Positions 8,801 to 17,907 are shown, counted from the first letter of the stretch. The stretch: DNA of 64,000 nt from Maribacter antarcticus DSM 21422 (GCF_000621125.1 NZ_JHZC01000006.1:289269-353268); one strand, 5' to 3'. Notes: generated by a model from the sequence alone, not told the origin. Numbers and translations: made by a program.

Positions 8801-8935
8801 TTTGCTAACGGTTAGGCTATGATTTCGTTGTAGACAAATCCAATAGGATTATCCGCTATAGAAATCGGTAGTGTTAAATATACTAAACTTTGGTGTGGTT
8901 CAAAACCACAATGAATTAAAGCCATTGTTGTGTGC
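8801..8935 (-). repeat. attC-like site 5
   Basis: Left box TTTGCTAAC (8801-8809), right box GTTGTGTGC (8927-8935), which pairs with GCATACAAC at 9454-9462 with one G/A change. Confidence 0.65.
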
Positions 8936-8956
8936 TGGCTTATTTCAATTCATTTG

Positions 8957-9433
8957 TTATTTTTTTAATAACCTTGGTTTATTACTTTTAATTGCTGTAA
9001 AAAACACCCAAACAATAAAGAATACTTGAAGAGGGATTCTAAACCATAAATAGTCGAGACCATTCCCATCCAACTCTCCAGTTTGGTAGTTGATATTCTC
9101 CATTGAAGCTTTAATGTTAGCTGGTAGAATTGCAATAAAAAACAGTATTTATATCCAGCCCGATTTAAGTTTTAGTTTCGGAATTAGTAGTCCAAGTCCT
9201 AACGTTATCTCAAGTATTCCAGTCAGATAAACCAATTCTCCTTTTAAAGGAATAAAATCAGGAATCATGGCCGTTATGCCTTCTATAAAAACAAAATGTC
9301 CAATAGCGGTAAAGGATAACATAATGGCCATAGCGATTCGGCCAGCTAAGTACCATTTAAATTTTTTATTCAATAACTTTATCAAAATCAATCCAATTAA
9401 GAATGAAGTGAAAAGAATAATTAGTGGTTTCAT
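8957..9433 (-). pseudogene. DoxX-like membrane protein with an in-frame stop
   Basis: The first 94 codons (9433-9149) give a DoxX-like protein with three helices, IGHFVFIEGITAMIP and the segment ELVYLTGILEITLGLGLLIP. At 9149-9151 there is a TAA. The same frame then continues without change for 63 codons (ILFFIAILPANIKASM ... YLWFRIPLQVFFIVW) to a second stop at 8957-8959, which is the normal DoxX C-terminus. So this is a single nonsense mutation, or a sequencing error, in an otherwise full-length gene of about 158 residues. Cassette end: GCATACAAC 20 bp upstream of the start. Confidence 0.85.
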
Positions 9434-9453
9434 TTTTATTTATTTTTTTGCGC

Positions 9454-9585
9454 GCATACAACGTTTTGTGTATGATTAGTGGCGTGTTTAAGACCTAATT
9501 TTACAAATAAAAACTGAATTGAAAATCCGCGAGTATTTTAGTAAGTAGTTGATAACTAGCCATTAATTATACACGTTGTTGCCAG
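9454..9585 (-). repeat. attC-like site 6 (class I)
   Basis: Left box GCATACAAC (9454-9462), arms GTGTATGATT/AATTATACAC, right box GTTGCCAG (9578-9585), matching GGCAAC at 11508-11513 over the first six bases. Confidence 0.75.
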
Positions 9586-9621
9586 ACGTTAAATGTTGGT
9601 AACTTACTCAAATATCTATTC

Positions 9622-11433
9622 TCACTTACTTTTTTGTAATTTCTTAAGCATTTCCGTGGCATTGTTATTTGCAGGATTCAGGCTTAAAGACTTCTTGTAA
9701 TTTTTTATTGCCAGTTCAGTTTCTCCCATTTTCATGCAAACTTCTGCATAACTATCATATACATTGAAACTATTAGGGTAAAGCATCGAATTCACTTTTA
9801 AAACATCATGAGCAATCTTCATATTCGCATCGTTAAAGAAACCATATCCTAAACTATTTAAAGTGTCTTCATTAATGGTTGGATCTTTCGGGTTTTCTTT
9901 CATTAATGCTTGATAGGCCTCGAGAGATTCGTTAAAATCACCATCAACGAGCCATTCAATCGGTATTTTTTTATCATCATCGATTCTGGATAATGTAGTA
10001 ATTAATGCTCCGTCACTTGCGTTAAGTAATACAATATTCATCGTATTAGTTTCTGTATTTGGCTTGAATTGAAAGAGAGCTTCATTTTCTCGTCTAACAT
10101 AGGTAGTATCTGAAATTTTGACTAGCTCTTTTGGCTCTTGTCCAAGTTCGTTACTGATGAGTTGTTTGTTACTTTGAGACACTTCTATTATTCTATTACC
10201 ATTTATAAGATATCTGCCACTAATTTCAGCAATTATAGCTGGCTCATTTTCCATTTTAGTGTATACTGGTACATAAGCTTCCCATTGATAAGTAAGAGCA
10301 ACCGAACGAATAAGCTCCGAAATAAAGTCTGGTTGATTGGCATTCGTTAAAACAACTACGCCATACCCCTTGTCTTTATGTGCAATCATCTGACTTGAAA
10401 ATCCTTCATTCCAACCCCCATGTTCAAAGTATATTTCGTCATTCTTTTTTTCTATGAATATTCCTAACCCAATAAATTCTTCTACAAATGGCGTGAGCAT
10501 TTTTGTAGTCATCTCTTTTGACAGTCCTATATCGCTTTCACTCTTTAGGGTCTTTTGTATGTCCACAGCAAACTTTGCTAAGTCTTCTGCAGTGGTCCAT
10601 AAGCCTGCGGGAGCCATTTCTGGATAGGTATGTCTTTTTCCTTTTACCATAGCGCCATCAGGTAAATAACCCGTTGCTGCCATTTTCAATTGTTCTTTCG
10701 TAAGCGGTTGATTGTAGCTGCTATGATTCATTTCTAAAGGATGTAGCACCAATTCATTCATAATGGTAGGAAAGGTTTTACCTTCAACATCTATCATCAT
10801 TTGCTGTATTATATTATACCCTCCGCCAGAATATCGAAAACTTTCTTCGGGTGTTTTATTTACAAAACTGGGGCCTGAATTGGCGGGAGGTGTGCCATTT
10901 AATACTTCAACTAGTGTTGGTACGGGTAAATCTGGACTGTACCCTAAAAAACCATGAACTGTTATTCCTGCCGAATGATTAAGTAGATTTTTTAAAGTAA
11001 CTTTTTTGTCTCTGGTAAATTCATTGTCTGGTAATTTCCAAGATTTCAAATAAGTGTTAATGTCTTCCTCTAACGCTACCCTTTTTTGTTCTACTAGGGT
11101 TAATGCGCCATAAGCAGTTACAGGTTTACTAATAGAAGCTGCTTGAAAAAGTGTGTTTTTGGTAACAGGAGAATCACTTCCTTTTTCCATGACACCATAG
11201 GTATTCAACCATTCGATTTCCCCATTATATATTACGGCAATACTCACACCTGGCACTCCATAATACTCCATACGTTCTTGTATAGACCACGTGGAGTCTC
11301 TTACAATGTATATTGGCGTTGTAAGACCAGTTTCTACCTTTTTAATCATATCAATAGAAGTATCAGAAGTAGGTGTCTCTTGACACGATTGAAGAAGAAT
11401 TAGAGCAAATAGAACAAAAAGATTTATTTTCAT
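9622..11433 (-). CDS. Beta-lactamase-family serine hydrolase lipoprotein with C-terminal TPR
   Basis: About 603 residues. ATG 11433 gives a clean lipoprotein signal with LILLQSC. The serine-hydrolase domain (PF00144, class C-like fold) spans about 45-380, with SISK near residue 100, the Tyr motif in YSGGGYN and HGG in EHGGWNEGF. After an edge domain, the C-terminal 100 residues are TPR-like (YDSYAEVCMKMGETELAIKNY). Membrane-anchored esterase, peptidase or penicillin-binding-like activity; the substrate cannot be told. One of five such hydrolases in the window. Confidence 0.9.
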   Translation of the reverse strand: MKINLFVLFALILLQSCQETPTSDTSIDMIKKVETGLTTPIYIVRDSTWSIQERMEYYGVPGVSIAVIYNGEIEWLNTYGVMEKGSDSPVTKNTLFQAASISKPVTAYGALTLVEQKRVALEEDINTYLKSWKLPDNEFTRDKKVTLKNLLNHSAGITVHGFLGYSPDLPVPTLVEVLNGTPPANSGPSFVNKTPEESFRYSGGGYNIIQQMMIDVEGKTFPTIMNELVLHPLEMNHSSYNQPLTKEQLKMAATGYLPDGAMVKGKRHTYPEMAPAGLWTTAEDLAKFAVDIQKTLKSESDIGLSKEMTTKMLTPFVEEFIGLGIFIEKKNDEIYFEHGGWNEGFSSQMIAHKDKGYGVVVLTNANQPDFISELIRSVALTYQWEAYVPVYTKMENEPAIIAEISGRYLINGNRIIEVSQSNKQLISNELGQEPKELVKISDTTYVRRENEALFQFKPNTETNTMNIVLLNASDGALITTLSRIDDDKKIPIEWLVDGDFNESLEAYQALMKENPKDPTINEDTLNSLGYGFFNDANMKIAHDVLKVNSMLYPNSFNVYDSYAEVCMKMGETELAIKNYKKSLSLNPANNNATEMLKKLQKSK

Positions 11434-11507
11434 AATTGTCAATTGTTTATTTAAATGATTGCTATTTGAAGTTTTTCGAATTCACGGTTATTTTGTTATT
11501 AATGACA

Positions 11508-11695
11508 GGCAACGTTTGGTATAAGAAACGTAGTGCAATAAATAAGCACTTTCGTTTCGGTTTATTACTTAGCTGCATATAAATGTTTTGCTTTTCTCTT
11601 AAACGCCAAATTTTATATTTAGCGGACTTTATTAATACTCACAGACCTTAAAGTTTAGCACAAACGCACTATGTTTTTTATACAGTGTTACCTGC
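11508..11695 (-). repeat. attC-like site 7 (class III)
   Basis: 188 bp. Left box GGCAAC (11508-11513), arms GTATAAGAAACGTAGTG/CACTATGTTTTTTATAC, inner GCCAAATTTTATATTTAGCGG, right box GTTACCTGC (11687-11695). Confidence 0.75.
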
Positions 11696-11720
11696 TGGCT
11701 TTTTTTTGCGATTCTATTCA

Positions 11721-12100
11721 TTATACACTATATTTTTTGAGTTGGTAAATCGAATAAATTCCGAGAATAAATTCAACTATTATTCCAAAAATATAACCTC
11801 CTGTCGGAAACCCGTCCATTACCATACTCAACGCACGTCCAATTGCAAGAGTCAGCATAAATAATATATTCAGTTCGGCGCACGTTTCCAATATTCTTTT
11901 TTCCAAATCTCTGAAATCCATATGATTGAAATTCCAATATATAGGCACATTATAGCTTTCAGCATATTTGAAAGGTCAATTGTGTTGACTTGAATGTTTA
12001 ATTGCTGAGAGAGAATTGATGGAAAGCCGTAAATTATTCCTGTTGGTAATACAATTGATAAAGAAATCAGAGGATGTAAGTTCTTAAAAGTCCAATTCAT
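11721..12100 (-). pseudogene. DUF4345-like membrane protein, frameshifted
   Basis: Two overlapping frames make one DUF4345-type protein. The N-terminal part from ATG 12100 has FKNLHPLISLSIVLPTGIIYG and LYIGISIIWISEIWKKEYW. The C-terminal part, in another frame down to 11721, has LTLAIGRALSMVMDGFPTGG and a last helix. The shift lies near 11875-11890. Joined length is about 125 residues and four helices, as in the family. Function unknown. Confidence 0.75.
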
Positions 12101-12101
12101 T

Positions 12102-12353
12102 TTACTCGAATTTTTTATATGACTTATATTCTACAGTACCAATTATTCCCATAACCATTAATTCAAGTATAAAATAAATGCATCCCAGTTCGGTAAGTTT
12201 TTCAGAGTGCTTAATTATCAGTACGAGGGAAACCAATAAATAAACAAGATTATAAATTATCAATATCCGCAGGAATGTTCGTAATTCGGCAGTGACCAAG
12301 CAATTAATTATACCCCGTGTTGTAAGTCGTAGTTTTTTAGTTTCATAATTCAA
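12102..12353 (-). CDS. Chimeric ORF: N-terminus from an attC-like site, C-terminus a membrane protein remnant
   Basis: 83 codons. The first 30 or so (MNYETKKLRLTTRG...) are translated from the arm of a class I site (site 8). The remainder, IIYNLVYLLVSLVLIIKH and onward, has two hydrophobic helices. A deletion appears to have joined the middle of a site to the middle of a small membrane gene. Its stop is 1 bp from the ATG of the DUF4345 gene. Whether it is made is unknown. Confidence 0.4.
   Translation of the reverse strand: MNYETKKLRLTTRGIINCLVTAELRTFLRILIIYNLVYLLVSLVLIIKHSEKLTELGCIYFILELMVMGIIGTVEYKSYKKFE
12258..12327 (-). repeat. attC-like site 8, right half only (class I)
   Basis: ATCCGCAGGAATGTTCGTAA, then the AGCAATTAATTAT arm and right box GTTGTAAGT (12319-12327), an exact match to ACTTACAAC at 12859-12867. 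The left half and left box are missing and replaced by coding sequence. Confidence 0.7.
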
Positions 12354-12510
12354 TCCGCAAACTTGCTCAATTTCCGTAATAGTATTTATTTCAGGTTTGA
12401 GTGAGCAACTCCTGCGTATTTTTCTAACTCCAATTGCGCAAACGGGCTAAAAAATCTGATATATTTTTATTCAGAGTTTGGGTGAGTTTCAGCGCAATTC
12501 ATTTAGTAAT

Positions 12511-12816
12511 TTATACGAGACTATTTATGTTTGTTGTTATACGATTCGAAATCAAATTAAGTTCCTCGTGTAAGTCACCAGTATCAAATAAGACAAACGT
12601 ATCATATTTCAATGAAACTACGGTTTCATTATTTTTGAAAAGCATAGATAATTCCTTTGGGGATTTTTCTCCAGAAGTAGTAAACTCTGTACCGACTTTT
12701 CTCAATATTAAGGTTTTACCATCTTCAATGTGTATAAAGTAACCATAACGAATAAAAAAGTTGATACACTTCTCTTTGTTTAGTGATTGATTGAATGTGG
12801 TAGTTTTTGATTTCAT
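12511..12816 (-). CDS. Hypothetical 101-residue soluble protein
   Basis: Not recognised. A charged alpha/beta sequence without signal peptide or membrane helix (MKSKTTTFNQSLNKEKCI...). It fills a short cassette whose two ends match exactly over 9 bp (12319-12327 and 12859-12867). About 180 bp between its stop and the right box holds nothing recognisable. Cassette location and intact frame argue that it is a real gene. Confidence 0.55.
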   Translation of the reverse strand: MKSKTTTFNQSLNKEKCINFFIRYGYFIHIEDGKTLILRKVGTEFTTSGEKSPKELSMLFKNNETVVSLKYDTFVLFDTGDLHEELNLISNRITTNINSLV

Positions 12817-12858
12817 ATTTTAATTAAAGTTTTTATTTTTTGACTAAGTTCTGCCATT

Positions 12859-12931
12859 ACTTACAACGGTTAGTATAAGAAGCGCAGTCACCCCTCAGGG
12901 TGGCTATGATTTTTATACTTTGTTGTGGTAC
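12859..12931 (-). repeat. attC-like site 9 (short)
   Basis: Only 73 bp: left box ACTTACAAC, arm GTATAAGAAGCGCAGTCACC with loop CCTCA and GGTGGCTATGATTTTTATAC, right box GTTGTGGTAC (12922-12931). A minimal hairpin. Confidence 0.75.
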
Positions 12932-14220
12932 GTTTTTTCTCCGTTCAATTGTTTTCTTAAATTATTAGGTTTTATAATCATTCTAAAAGATTGGTCTTTG
13001 TAAATATAATATCCTATCCAATTATATAAAGTCCTTATTTTATTTTTAAAATTGACAAGTCCCATTATATGAACGAAAATCCAGATTAACCAAGCAATAA
13101 ATCCGCTCAGAGAATATTTTTGCTTTGGAAAATCTAATACCGCTTTATTCCTTCCAATAATAGCTAAAGAACCTTTGTCTTTATATACAAAAGGTTTCCA
13201 TTCTTCTTGACTTTTTAATAAATTATCGGCCAAGTTTTTTGCTTGTTGTATTGCAGGTTGAGCTACCTGTGGATGACCATTAGGATAATTTTTATCACCA
13301 TCCATTATAGCACAATCTCCCAAAGCATAAATATTCTCAAACAGATGAACCTGATTAAATTGATTTGTTTTTAATCTTTTATTATTTCCAAAACTATTTT
13401 TTGGGAAACCTTTAAATACTTTGGCAACAACCCCAGCAGCCCATATTAGATTTTTTGAATTAATTTTATTTCCGTTGGATAATTGGACGGTTTCACCATC
13501 AAAATCTTCAACAAAAGTGTCCATTACAAGATTAACACCATATTTAGATAACTTTTTAGAAGCATATTTCTGGGCATTAAGCGACATTGATGACAATACA
13601 GTTTTTTGACCATCGATTAAATAAATTTCCCCTGTGTCTTTTTCTTTTAATTCTGGATAATCTTTTATTATTACTGAGGTACTCATTTCTGCTATAATTC
13701 CAGAAAGCTCAACACCTGTAGGACCTGCACCTGCAATAACGAAAGTTAGGTATTTTTTTCTTTCTTCTGAGTTCTCAATTCTTGTAGCTAAGTCTAATCG
13801 TGTTAAAATGGTATTTCGCAATGATAATGCATCACTTATTGTTTTCATTGGCAAACATTTTTCTTCGATATTTTTATTACCAAAGTAATTTGTTTCTGTA
13901 CCTGTTGCCATAATTAAAATGTCATATTTTAATTCGCCATTATTTAAAATTATTTTATTCTCATCAGGAACTAATTGTTCAAGTGAACCAAGTCTAAAAC
14001 GAACATTTTTTAAATTACGTAGAATTTTACGGAAAGGATAACTAATTGATGAAGGTTCCATAAAACCACTAGAAACTTGATATATTAAAGGTGGGAAAAA
14101 ATTATAGTTATTACTGTCCACTAAAACGATATCGTGTTTTTTTGAATTTCCGAGGCGTTTTATTAACTCTAATCCGGCAAATCCTCCGCCAATAACAATA
14201 ATTTTTTTGTTCAAATCCAT
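12913..14220 (-). CDS. Type II NADH dehydrogenase / FAD-dependent oxidoreductase
   Basis: 435 residues. N-terminal FAD-binding Rossmann motif VIGGGFAGLELIKRLG (about 10-25), second nucleotide site VIAGAGPTGVELSG (about 165), FAD motif YALGDCAIM (about 300), and a C-terminal pair of hydrophobic helices (WLIWIFVHIMGLVNF) that anchor it to the membrane, the NDH-2 layout. Transfers electrons from NADH to quinone without proton pumping. Stop codon lies inside site 9 (last residues TYHNKV). Single-gene cassette. Confidence 0.9.
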   Translation of the reverse strand: MDLNKKIIVIGGGFAGLELIKRLGNSKKHDIVLVDSNNYNFFPPLIYQVSSGFMEPSSISYPFRKILRNLKNVRFRLGSLEQLVPDENKIILNNGELKYDILIMATGTETNYFGNKNIEEKCLPMKTISDALSLRNTILTRLDLATRIENSEERKKYLTFVIAGAGPTGVELSGIIAEMSTSVIIKDYPELKEKDTGEIYLIDGQKTVLSSMSLNAQKYASKKLSKYGVNLVMDTFVEDFDGETVQLSNGNKINSKNLIWAAGVVAKVFKGFPKNSFGNNKRLKTNQFNQVHLFENIYALGDCAIMDGDKNYPNGHPQVAQPAIQQAKNLADNLLKSQEEWKPFVYKDKGSLAIIGRNKAVLDFPKQKYSLSGFIAWLIWIFVHIMGLVNFKNKIRTLYNWIGYYIYKDQSFRMIIKPNNLRKQLNGEKTYHNKV

Positions 14221-14246
14221 GTTCTTTAGAAAATAGTTTCTTTAAT

Positions 14247-14445
14247 GCACTATAACGCCATAACTTTAGGTAGTGGGGGAGCAGAGCAGTACCCGTCTTC
14301 CTCACTTAACACTTAGCTAAAGCAGTTTTTTTGTGTTTATTTTTGTTTTAAATGCCAAATCAAACTTTTTTGGCTAACCTTCTAAAAATACGCAAACCTT
14401 TTGATATTGCCCAAACCTCGCATTACGTATAGGTCTTGTTAGCGG
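14247..14445 (-). repeat. attC-like site 10 (class IV, part of repeated cassette copy a)
   Basis: 199 bp. Left box GCACTATAAC pairs loosely with GTTGTGGTAC (12922). Right box GTTAGCGG (14438-14445) pairs with ACCGCTAAC at 14829-14837 region. Confidence 0.8.
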
Positions 14446-14836
14446 CTTTATGTAATCCGAACCAAACGCTAAAAGACAAGCCATCCCTGTATTGCTCGTA
14501 GATTTTACCGCTTTTAACATGCAGCGATACACCTAAGCAGACATAAAAAAATTGAGAGGTATAGAACGTTTACATATAATGGCAAGCTACAAGTCCGTCT
14601 GGATATTTATTACGCAACAGTTGCGTTGTGGCGGCAAAAGGGGAAACCCCAAAAGCTACTCTATTTCTAAAGGCTAAGCCACACTTAAAAGATAAACCAA
14701 TGAAATTGGTACCGTAGATTTTTTGTTATTCTGACAAACGTTCTGCTTGCGAAATGGGCAGATCTTTTATAGGGTAGGCAGCAAAAAAGGGAAAGCCCCG
14801 AAGATTATCTTACTTCTTACCACATATTACCGCTAA
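14254..14836 (-). mobile_element. Repeated cassette, copy a (with its own class IV site)
   Basis: First of seven near-identical cassettes. The conserved unit begins at the AAC core of the left box and ends at the AAC core on the right (GCTAAC at 14831-14836). Its body (about 400 bp) carries conserved blocks such as GTAATCCGAACCAAACGCTA and TTGCGTTGTGGCGGCAAAAG. No intact ORF is shared among copies, so it is a non-coding or decayed gene. Confidence 0.8.
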
Positions 14837-14965
14837 CGTGATGTGTATGTTTAGTTGCGTGGTTTAAGCAACTCATCTAATAAAAGGAAACCGAACGTTA
14901 TGGAAATCCGTATAATTTTCCGCGTACACACAGACCAAGCAATTGATTATAAACGTTGTTGGCAG
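14829..14965 (-). repeat. attC-like site 11 (class I)
   Basis: Left box ACCGCTAAC, arms GATGTGTATG.../GATTATAAAC, inner GGAAA...TTTCC, right box GTTGGCAG (14958-14965). The partner box on the right (CTGCCGGTGG near 15741) is degenerate. Confidence 0.75.
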
Positions 14966-14973
14966 ACGTATTT

Positions 14974-15501
14974 TTATTCTGTTCTACATATTGAGCAATT
15001 CGACTCACCTATTAACTTACCATTTTTATCAGACTCATATTTACAACATTCGTTGAATTTTTTCTTTAAAATATCTTTTGCCCTTTTAATTCTTGCTTTT
15101 ACGTTTTCAAGACTTATTTCTAATTCTTTTGCGACATCTTTTTGTTTTAGTCCTTTTATATAAATCAGTTCAATTACTAGTCTGTAAATTTCGGGTAAAT
15201 CATTTATAAATTTATCAAAGCAACATATATCTTCATACTTTTGAAAAGGAATCTCTTTATTTGTATCTAATTTTTCCACATAAATAGATTCTTTTTTAAA
15301 GTGATTAAATATCTCGTTACGAGCAATTTGAAAAATCCACGCTCTCGTTTTTTCTTCTTTTTTGAGGTTGGATAAATTTTTATGAATTTTCAAGAATGTA
15401 TTTTGGAAAATATCGTTTGTAACGTCTTTGTTTTTTACTTTTCTAAGAATGAAGAAATATAGTTCATCATTGAAATTGTTCCATATTTTTTGAGTTTCCA
15501 T
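14974..15501 (-). CDS. sigZ: ECF sigma factor of the SigZ type with Cys-rich tail
   Basis: 175 residues. Sigma region 2 (about 1-75: DIFQNTFLKIHKNLSNL, TRAWIFQIARNEIFNHF) and region 4 (about 100-148: LIYIKGLKQKDVAKELEISL). The C-terminal tail carries ECCK ... NCSIC, four cysteines at about 152, 153, 169 and 172, a likely metal or redox site seen in SigZ-type sigma factors. No anti-sigma gene lies nearby, so the tail itself may sense. It is 48 bp downstream of a metallothionein-like gene, in one cassette. Confidence 0.88.
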   Translation of the reverse strand: METQKIWNNFNDELYFFILRKVKNKDVTNDIFQNTFLKIHKNLSNLKKEEKTRAWIFQIARNEIFNHFKKESIYVEKLDTNKEIPFQKYEDICCFDKFINDLPEIYRLVIELIYIKGLKQKDVAKELEISLENVKARIKRAKDILKKKFNECCKYESDKNGKLIGESNCSICRTE

Positions 15502-15549
15502 ATTCGAAAATAAATAAAAGGTTAGTTTTTAAACCAACCATTATTAAAT

Positions 15550-15663
15550 TTAGCAACAAGTGCATTTATCACATTCGCATTTAGAACAAGGACAATTTTT
15601 TTCTAAACAATTTCCGCAATTACATTTAGTACAATCGCAATTAGTGCATTTACAATTATTCAT
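15550..15663 (-). CDS. Metallothionein-like 37-residue Cys-rich peptide
   Basis: ATG 15663 to TAA 15550-15552. The peptide begins MNNCKCTNCDCTKCNCGNC and continues with CPCSKCECDKCTCC: 14 cysteines in 37 residues, almost all in CxC and CxxC pairs with Lys, Thr, Asn and Asp between them, and no hydrophobic core. This is the composition of a metallothionein (soft-metal binding by thiolates). It is easily missed because of its size. It lies directly upstream of the SigZ-type gene, whose tail also has four cysteines. Co-transcription and a metal-linked role are inferred. Opposite-strand frames here are His-rich shadows. Confidence 0.82.
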   Translation of the reverse strand: MNNCKCTNCDCTKCNCGNCLEKNCPCSKCECDKCTCC

Positions 15664-15740
15664 AACTTTAAAATTTTATGGTTCATTAAGTAGACTAATA
15701 AGCCTCATAAAAGATACATTATATTTCATTTTTTATAGGA

Positions 15741-15874
15741 CTGCCGGTGGTTTGTATATCAAAAGTAGGCGGTTTTGAAGCGTCAAACTTTCGATTAAAC
15801 ACAAAGTTTGATGCGACCCAAAAGCCTTGAACTGAGCACTAATTCGCCTATTTTTTATATACATTGTTACAAAC
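15741..15874 (-). repeat. attC-like site 12 (class II)
   Basis: 134 bp. Degenerate left box CTGCCGGTGG, arms GTATATCAAAAGTAGGCGG/TTCGCCTATTTTTTATATAC, right box GTTACAAAC (15866-15874), matching GTTCGTAAC at 17744-17752 with one change. Confidence 0.75.
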
Positions 15875-15882
15875 TGCCTTTT

Positions 15883-17685
15883 TTACGACCATAATCTAAA
15901 AGGTATTAAATTCCAGTAGATTAAGATAATTGTCCATTGGAGGATAAGTAAAATTCCAATTGCATCTATTGTCAGCGTTTTGTTTCTCCATATTTTTCTA
16001 ATATTAATGATCATAGCCAAAGGCAAAAAACCAGTTACGATAGCTAATAAAACATTTGCAAAGGTTAAATCTCCTAAGTTTAAGAAAGATTGATTTATAA
16101 GAAAAGGAATAGGGATTAAAAATCCTAAAATGGATAAGAATGGTAAAGTTATTATCTGATTACGATTAAAAAGTTTCTTTTGAAAAAACAGATAACACCC
16201 TCGGAATAAAACAATAACCAAACCCGACAGTCCAAGAATAAGACTTAGCCACATAATGTATAAATAGAGCGGGTTAATTTTTTCGTAAGTTACAAGACCA
16301 TCGCTCACAGCTGTTATATTTTCGTTCTTGAACAAAACATGAGAGGGATTCACTCTATCTACTTTTCTGAATAGATTGCCCCCAACAGGTAAAAGAGTGT
16401 AAGTTTCGTTTTGAATGGATTGTACGATCAACTTATTATTCTCTTGATTCAATTTTATTGAATTAAAAAGTAAATCTAAATATGCAAACATTTCGAATCG
16501 AACAGGATTCATTTTATAATAGCCATTAAATTCATCGATATTTGAGGGTAAGTTATTTTTTACTTTTAGCTTTTGAGGTTTATCGATTCCTAAATGATTA
16601 ATAAAAATCGAATTAAACTTTTCGTAATTTGCAGTTTCGCTATCGGTATTAAAACTAATAAAAAATCCTTTTTTTTGCTCAGGAAATAGATAGAATGTTG
16701 CTCTGTAACCAATCGTATTTCCACGATGAAACTTCCCTACAACACCATATCTGTCTCTGTAGCTAAGTCCAAATTGATATCCTGAAGTCAACCCATTTTT
16801 ATAGGATTCTGTTGATATAGGATGTCCCATTTGATTTAAAAGTTCTTTACGAATAAAAGATTTTTTATTAATAACACCATCGCTTATTAAGAATTTTGCG
16901 AGTAATGCCATATCCTTTGCAGTTGTTGTAAACTGCCCAGCTGGACGTAAAAACATAGGAATGTTTTCTTGCGTTGTCCCAGTATCAAAATGCCCCATTG
17001 CCAAGTGTTGGTCAACATTCTCTCCTTTTTGAGTCGTAAATTGAAAAGTACTGCTGTTCATACCTAAAGGAACAAGAAGATTTTTGTCCAAATAGTTTTC
17101 GTAAGGTTCTTGAGTTATTTTTTCAATAATTAAACCTAAAAAGGAATACCCCATATTTGAATACGAAAATCGAGTTCCAGGGATGGTTCTCACTTTCAAT
17201 ACAGAGAGGTTTTTAGAAAAAATATATTCTAATGGTGTAGTAGAAGTAGGTTTAGTACTAAATACTTGCCAAAATCTGGCATCTTCAATTCCAGATGTGT
17301 GATTTAATAAATCTCTTATAGTAACTGGATTAATTTCTCTCCAAGGGTTGTCAAAAGGTATATTGGGTAAAATTTTGTAAACAGGAGAATCAATGTCCAA
17401 CTTTCCTTGGCTTGTTAAACGAAGAATTCCTGTCGCAATCAGCGTCTTTGTCACTGAGCCAATTAATACCCTATCGTCATTTTTTAAAATTTCTTTTGTA
17501 TTGGTATTCTTTAGACCTGTCTCGCCAGTTGTAACTATATCATCACTAATGGTTGACCATACAGCACCAGTCAAATTTTCGCTTTCAATGGCTTTTTCTA
17601 ATAATTTTTCCAAGGCAACATTATCTTGTGCTACTATGATATTAGATAATAGTATGGCCAGAAATAATATAAACGGTTTTATCAT
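15883..17685 (-). CDS. Beta-lactamase-family serine hydrolase with C-terminal membrane domain
   Basis: 600 residues. Signal peptide MIKPFILFLAILLSNIIVAQ; PF00144 domain about 25-370 with SVTK (Ser77-Lys80), YSNMGYS and HRG in KFHRGNTIGY; then an edge segment and four or five helices (about 465-600, e.g. MWLSLILGLSGLVIVLF). The catalytic domain faces the periplasm and is anchored by the helices, as in other membrane-fused class C-like esterases. Single-gene cassette. Substrate unknown. Confidence 0.9.
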   Translation of the reverse strand: MIKPFILFLAILLSNIIVAQDNVALEKLLEKAIESENLTGAVWSTISDDIVTTGETGLKNTNTKEILKNDDRVLIGSVTKTLIATGILRLTSQGKLDIDSPVYKILPNIPFDNPWREINPVTIRDLLNHTSGIEDARFWQVFSTKPTSTTPLEYIFSKNLSVLKVRTIPGTRFSYSNMGYSFLGLIIEKITQEPYENYLDKNLLVPLGMNSSTFQFTTQKGENVDQHLAMGHFDTGTTQENIPMFLRPAGQFTTTAKDMALLAKFLISDGVINKKSFIRKELLNQMGHPISTESYKNGLTSGYQFGLSYRDRYGVVGKFHRGNTIGYRATFYLFPEQKKGFFISFNTDSETANYEKFNSIFINHLGIDKPQKLKVKNNLPSNIDEFNGYYKMNPVRFEMFAYLDLLFNSIKLNQENNKLIVQSIQNETYTLLPVGGNLFRKVDRVNPSHVLFKNENITAVSDGLVTYEKINPLYLYIMWLSLILGLSGLVIVLFRGCYLFFQKKLFNRNQIITLPFLSILGFLIPIPFLINQSFLNLGDLTFANVLLAIVTGFLPLAMIINIRKIWRNKTLTIDAIGILLILQWTIILIYWNLIPFRLWS

Positions 17686-17743
17686 TTAGGATGGTTTACT
17701 CTTAAGACGATTCATTACTCCGTTTGTAACTTTTTTAGAGGTT

Positions 17744-17880
17744 GTTCGTAACGTTTCGCATATGAAAAGTAGGCGATTACGAAGCACAAAACTTTCGGTT
17801 AAGCATAAAGTTTGAAACGAGGCAAAAGGCTTGATTTTACTAATGTTTTGCCTATTTTTTATTTACATTTTTAGGGGTTG
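17744..17880 (-). repeat. attC-like site 13 (class II)
   Basis: Left box GTTCGTAAC (17744-17752), arms GCATATGAAAAGTAGGCGA/TTTGCCTATTTTTTATTTAC. The right box is degenerate (TTTAGGGG instead of GTTAGCAG). Confidence 0.7.
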
Positions 17881-17907
17881 GTTATTTTGTTCTTTTTAGG
17901 GCAATAG

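Noticed and set aside
14111..14305. 64-codon minus-strand ORF overlapping the NDH-2 start
   Set aside because: It runs from the repeated cassette's site into the NDH-2 gene in another frame and has no recognisable content.
15560..15778. His-rich ORF on the plus strand
   Set aside because: It is the complement of the Cys-rich metallothionein-like gene; Cys codons read in reverse give His/Gln-rich sequence. The minus-strand Cys pattern is much more meaningful.
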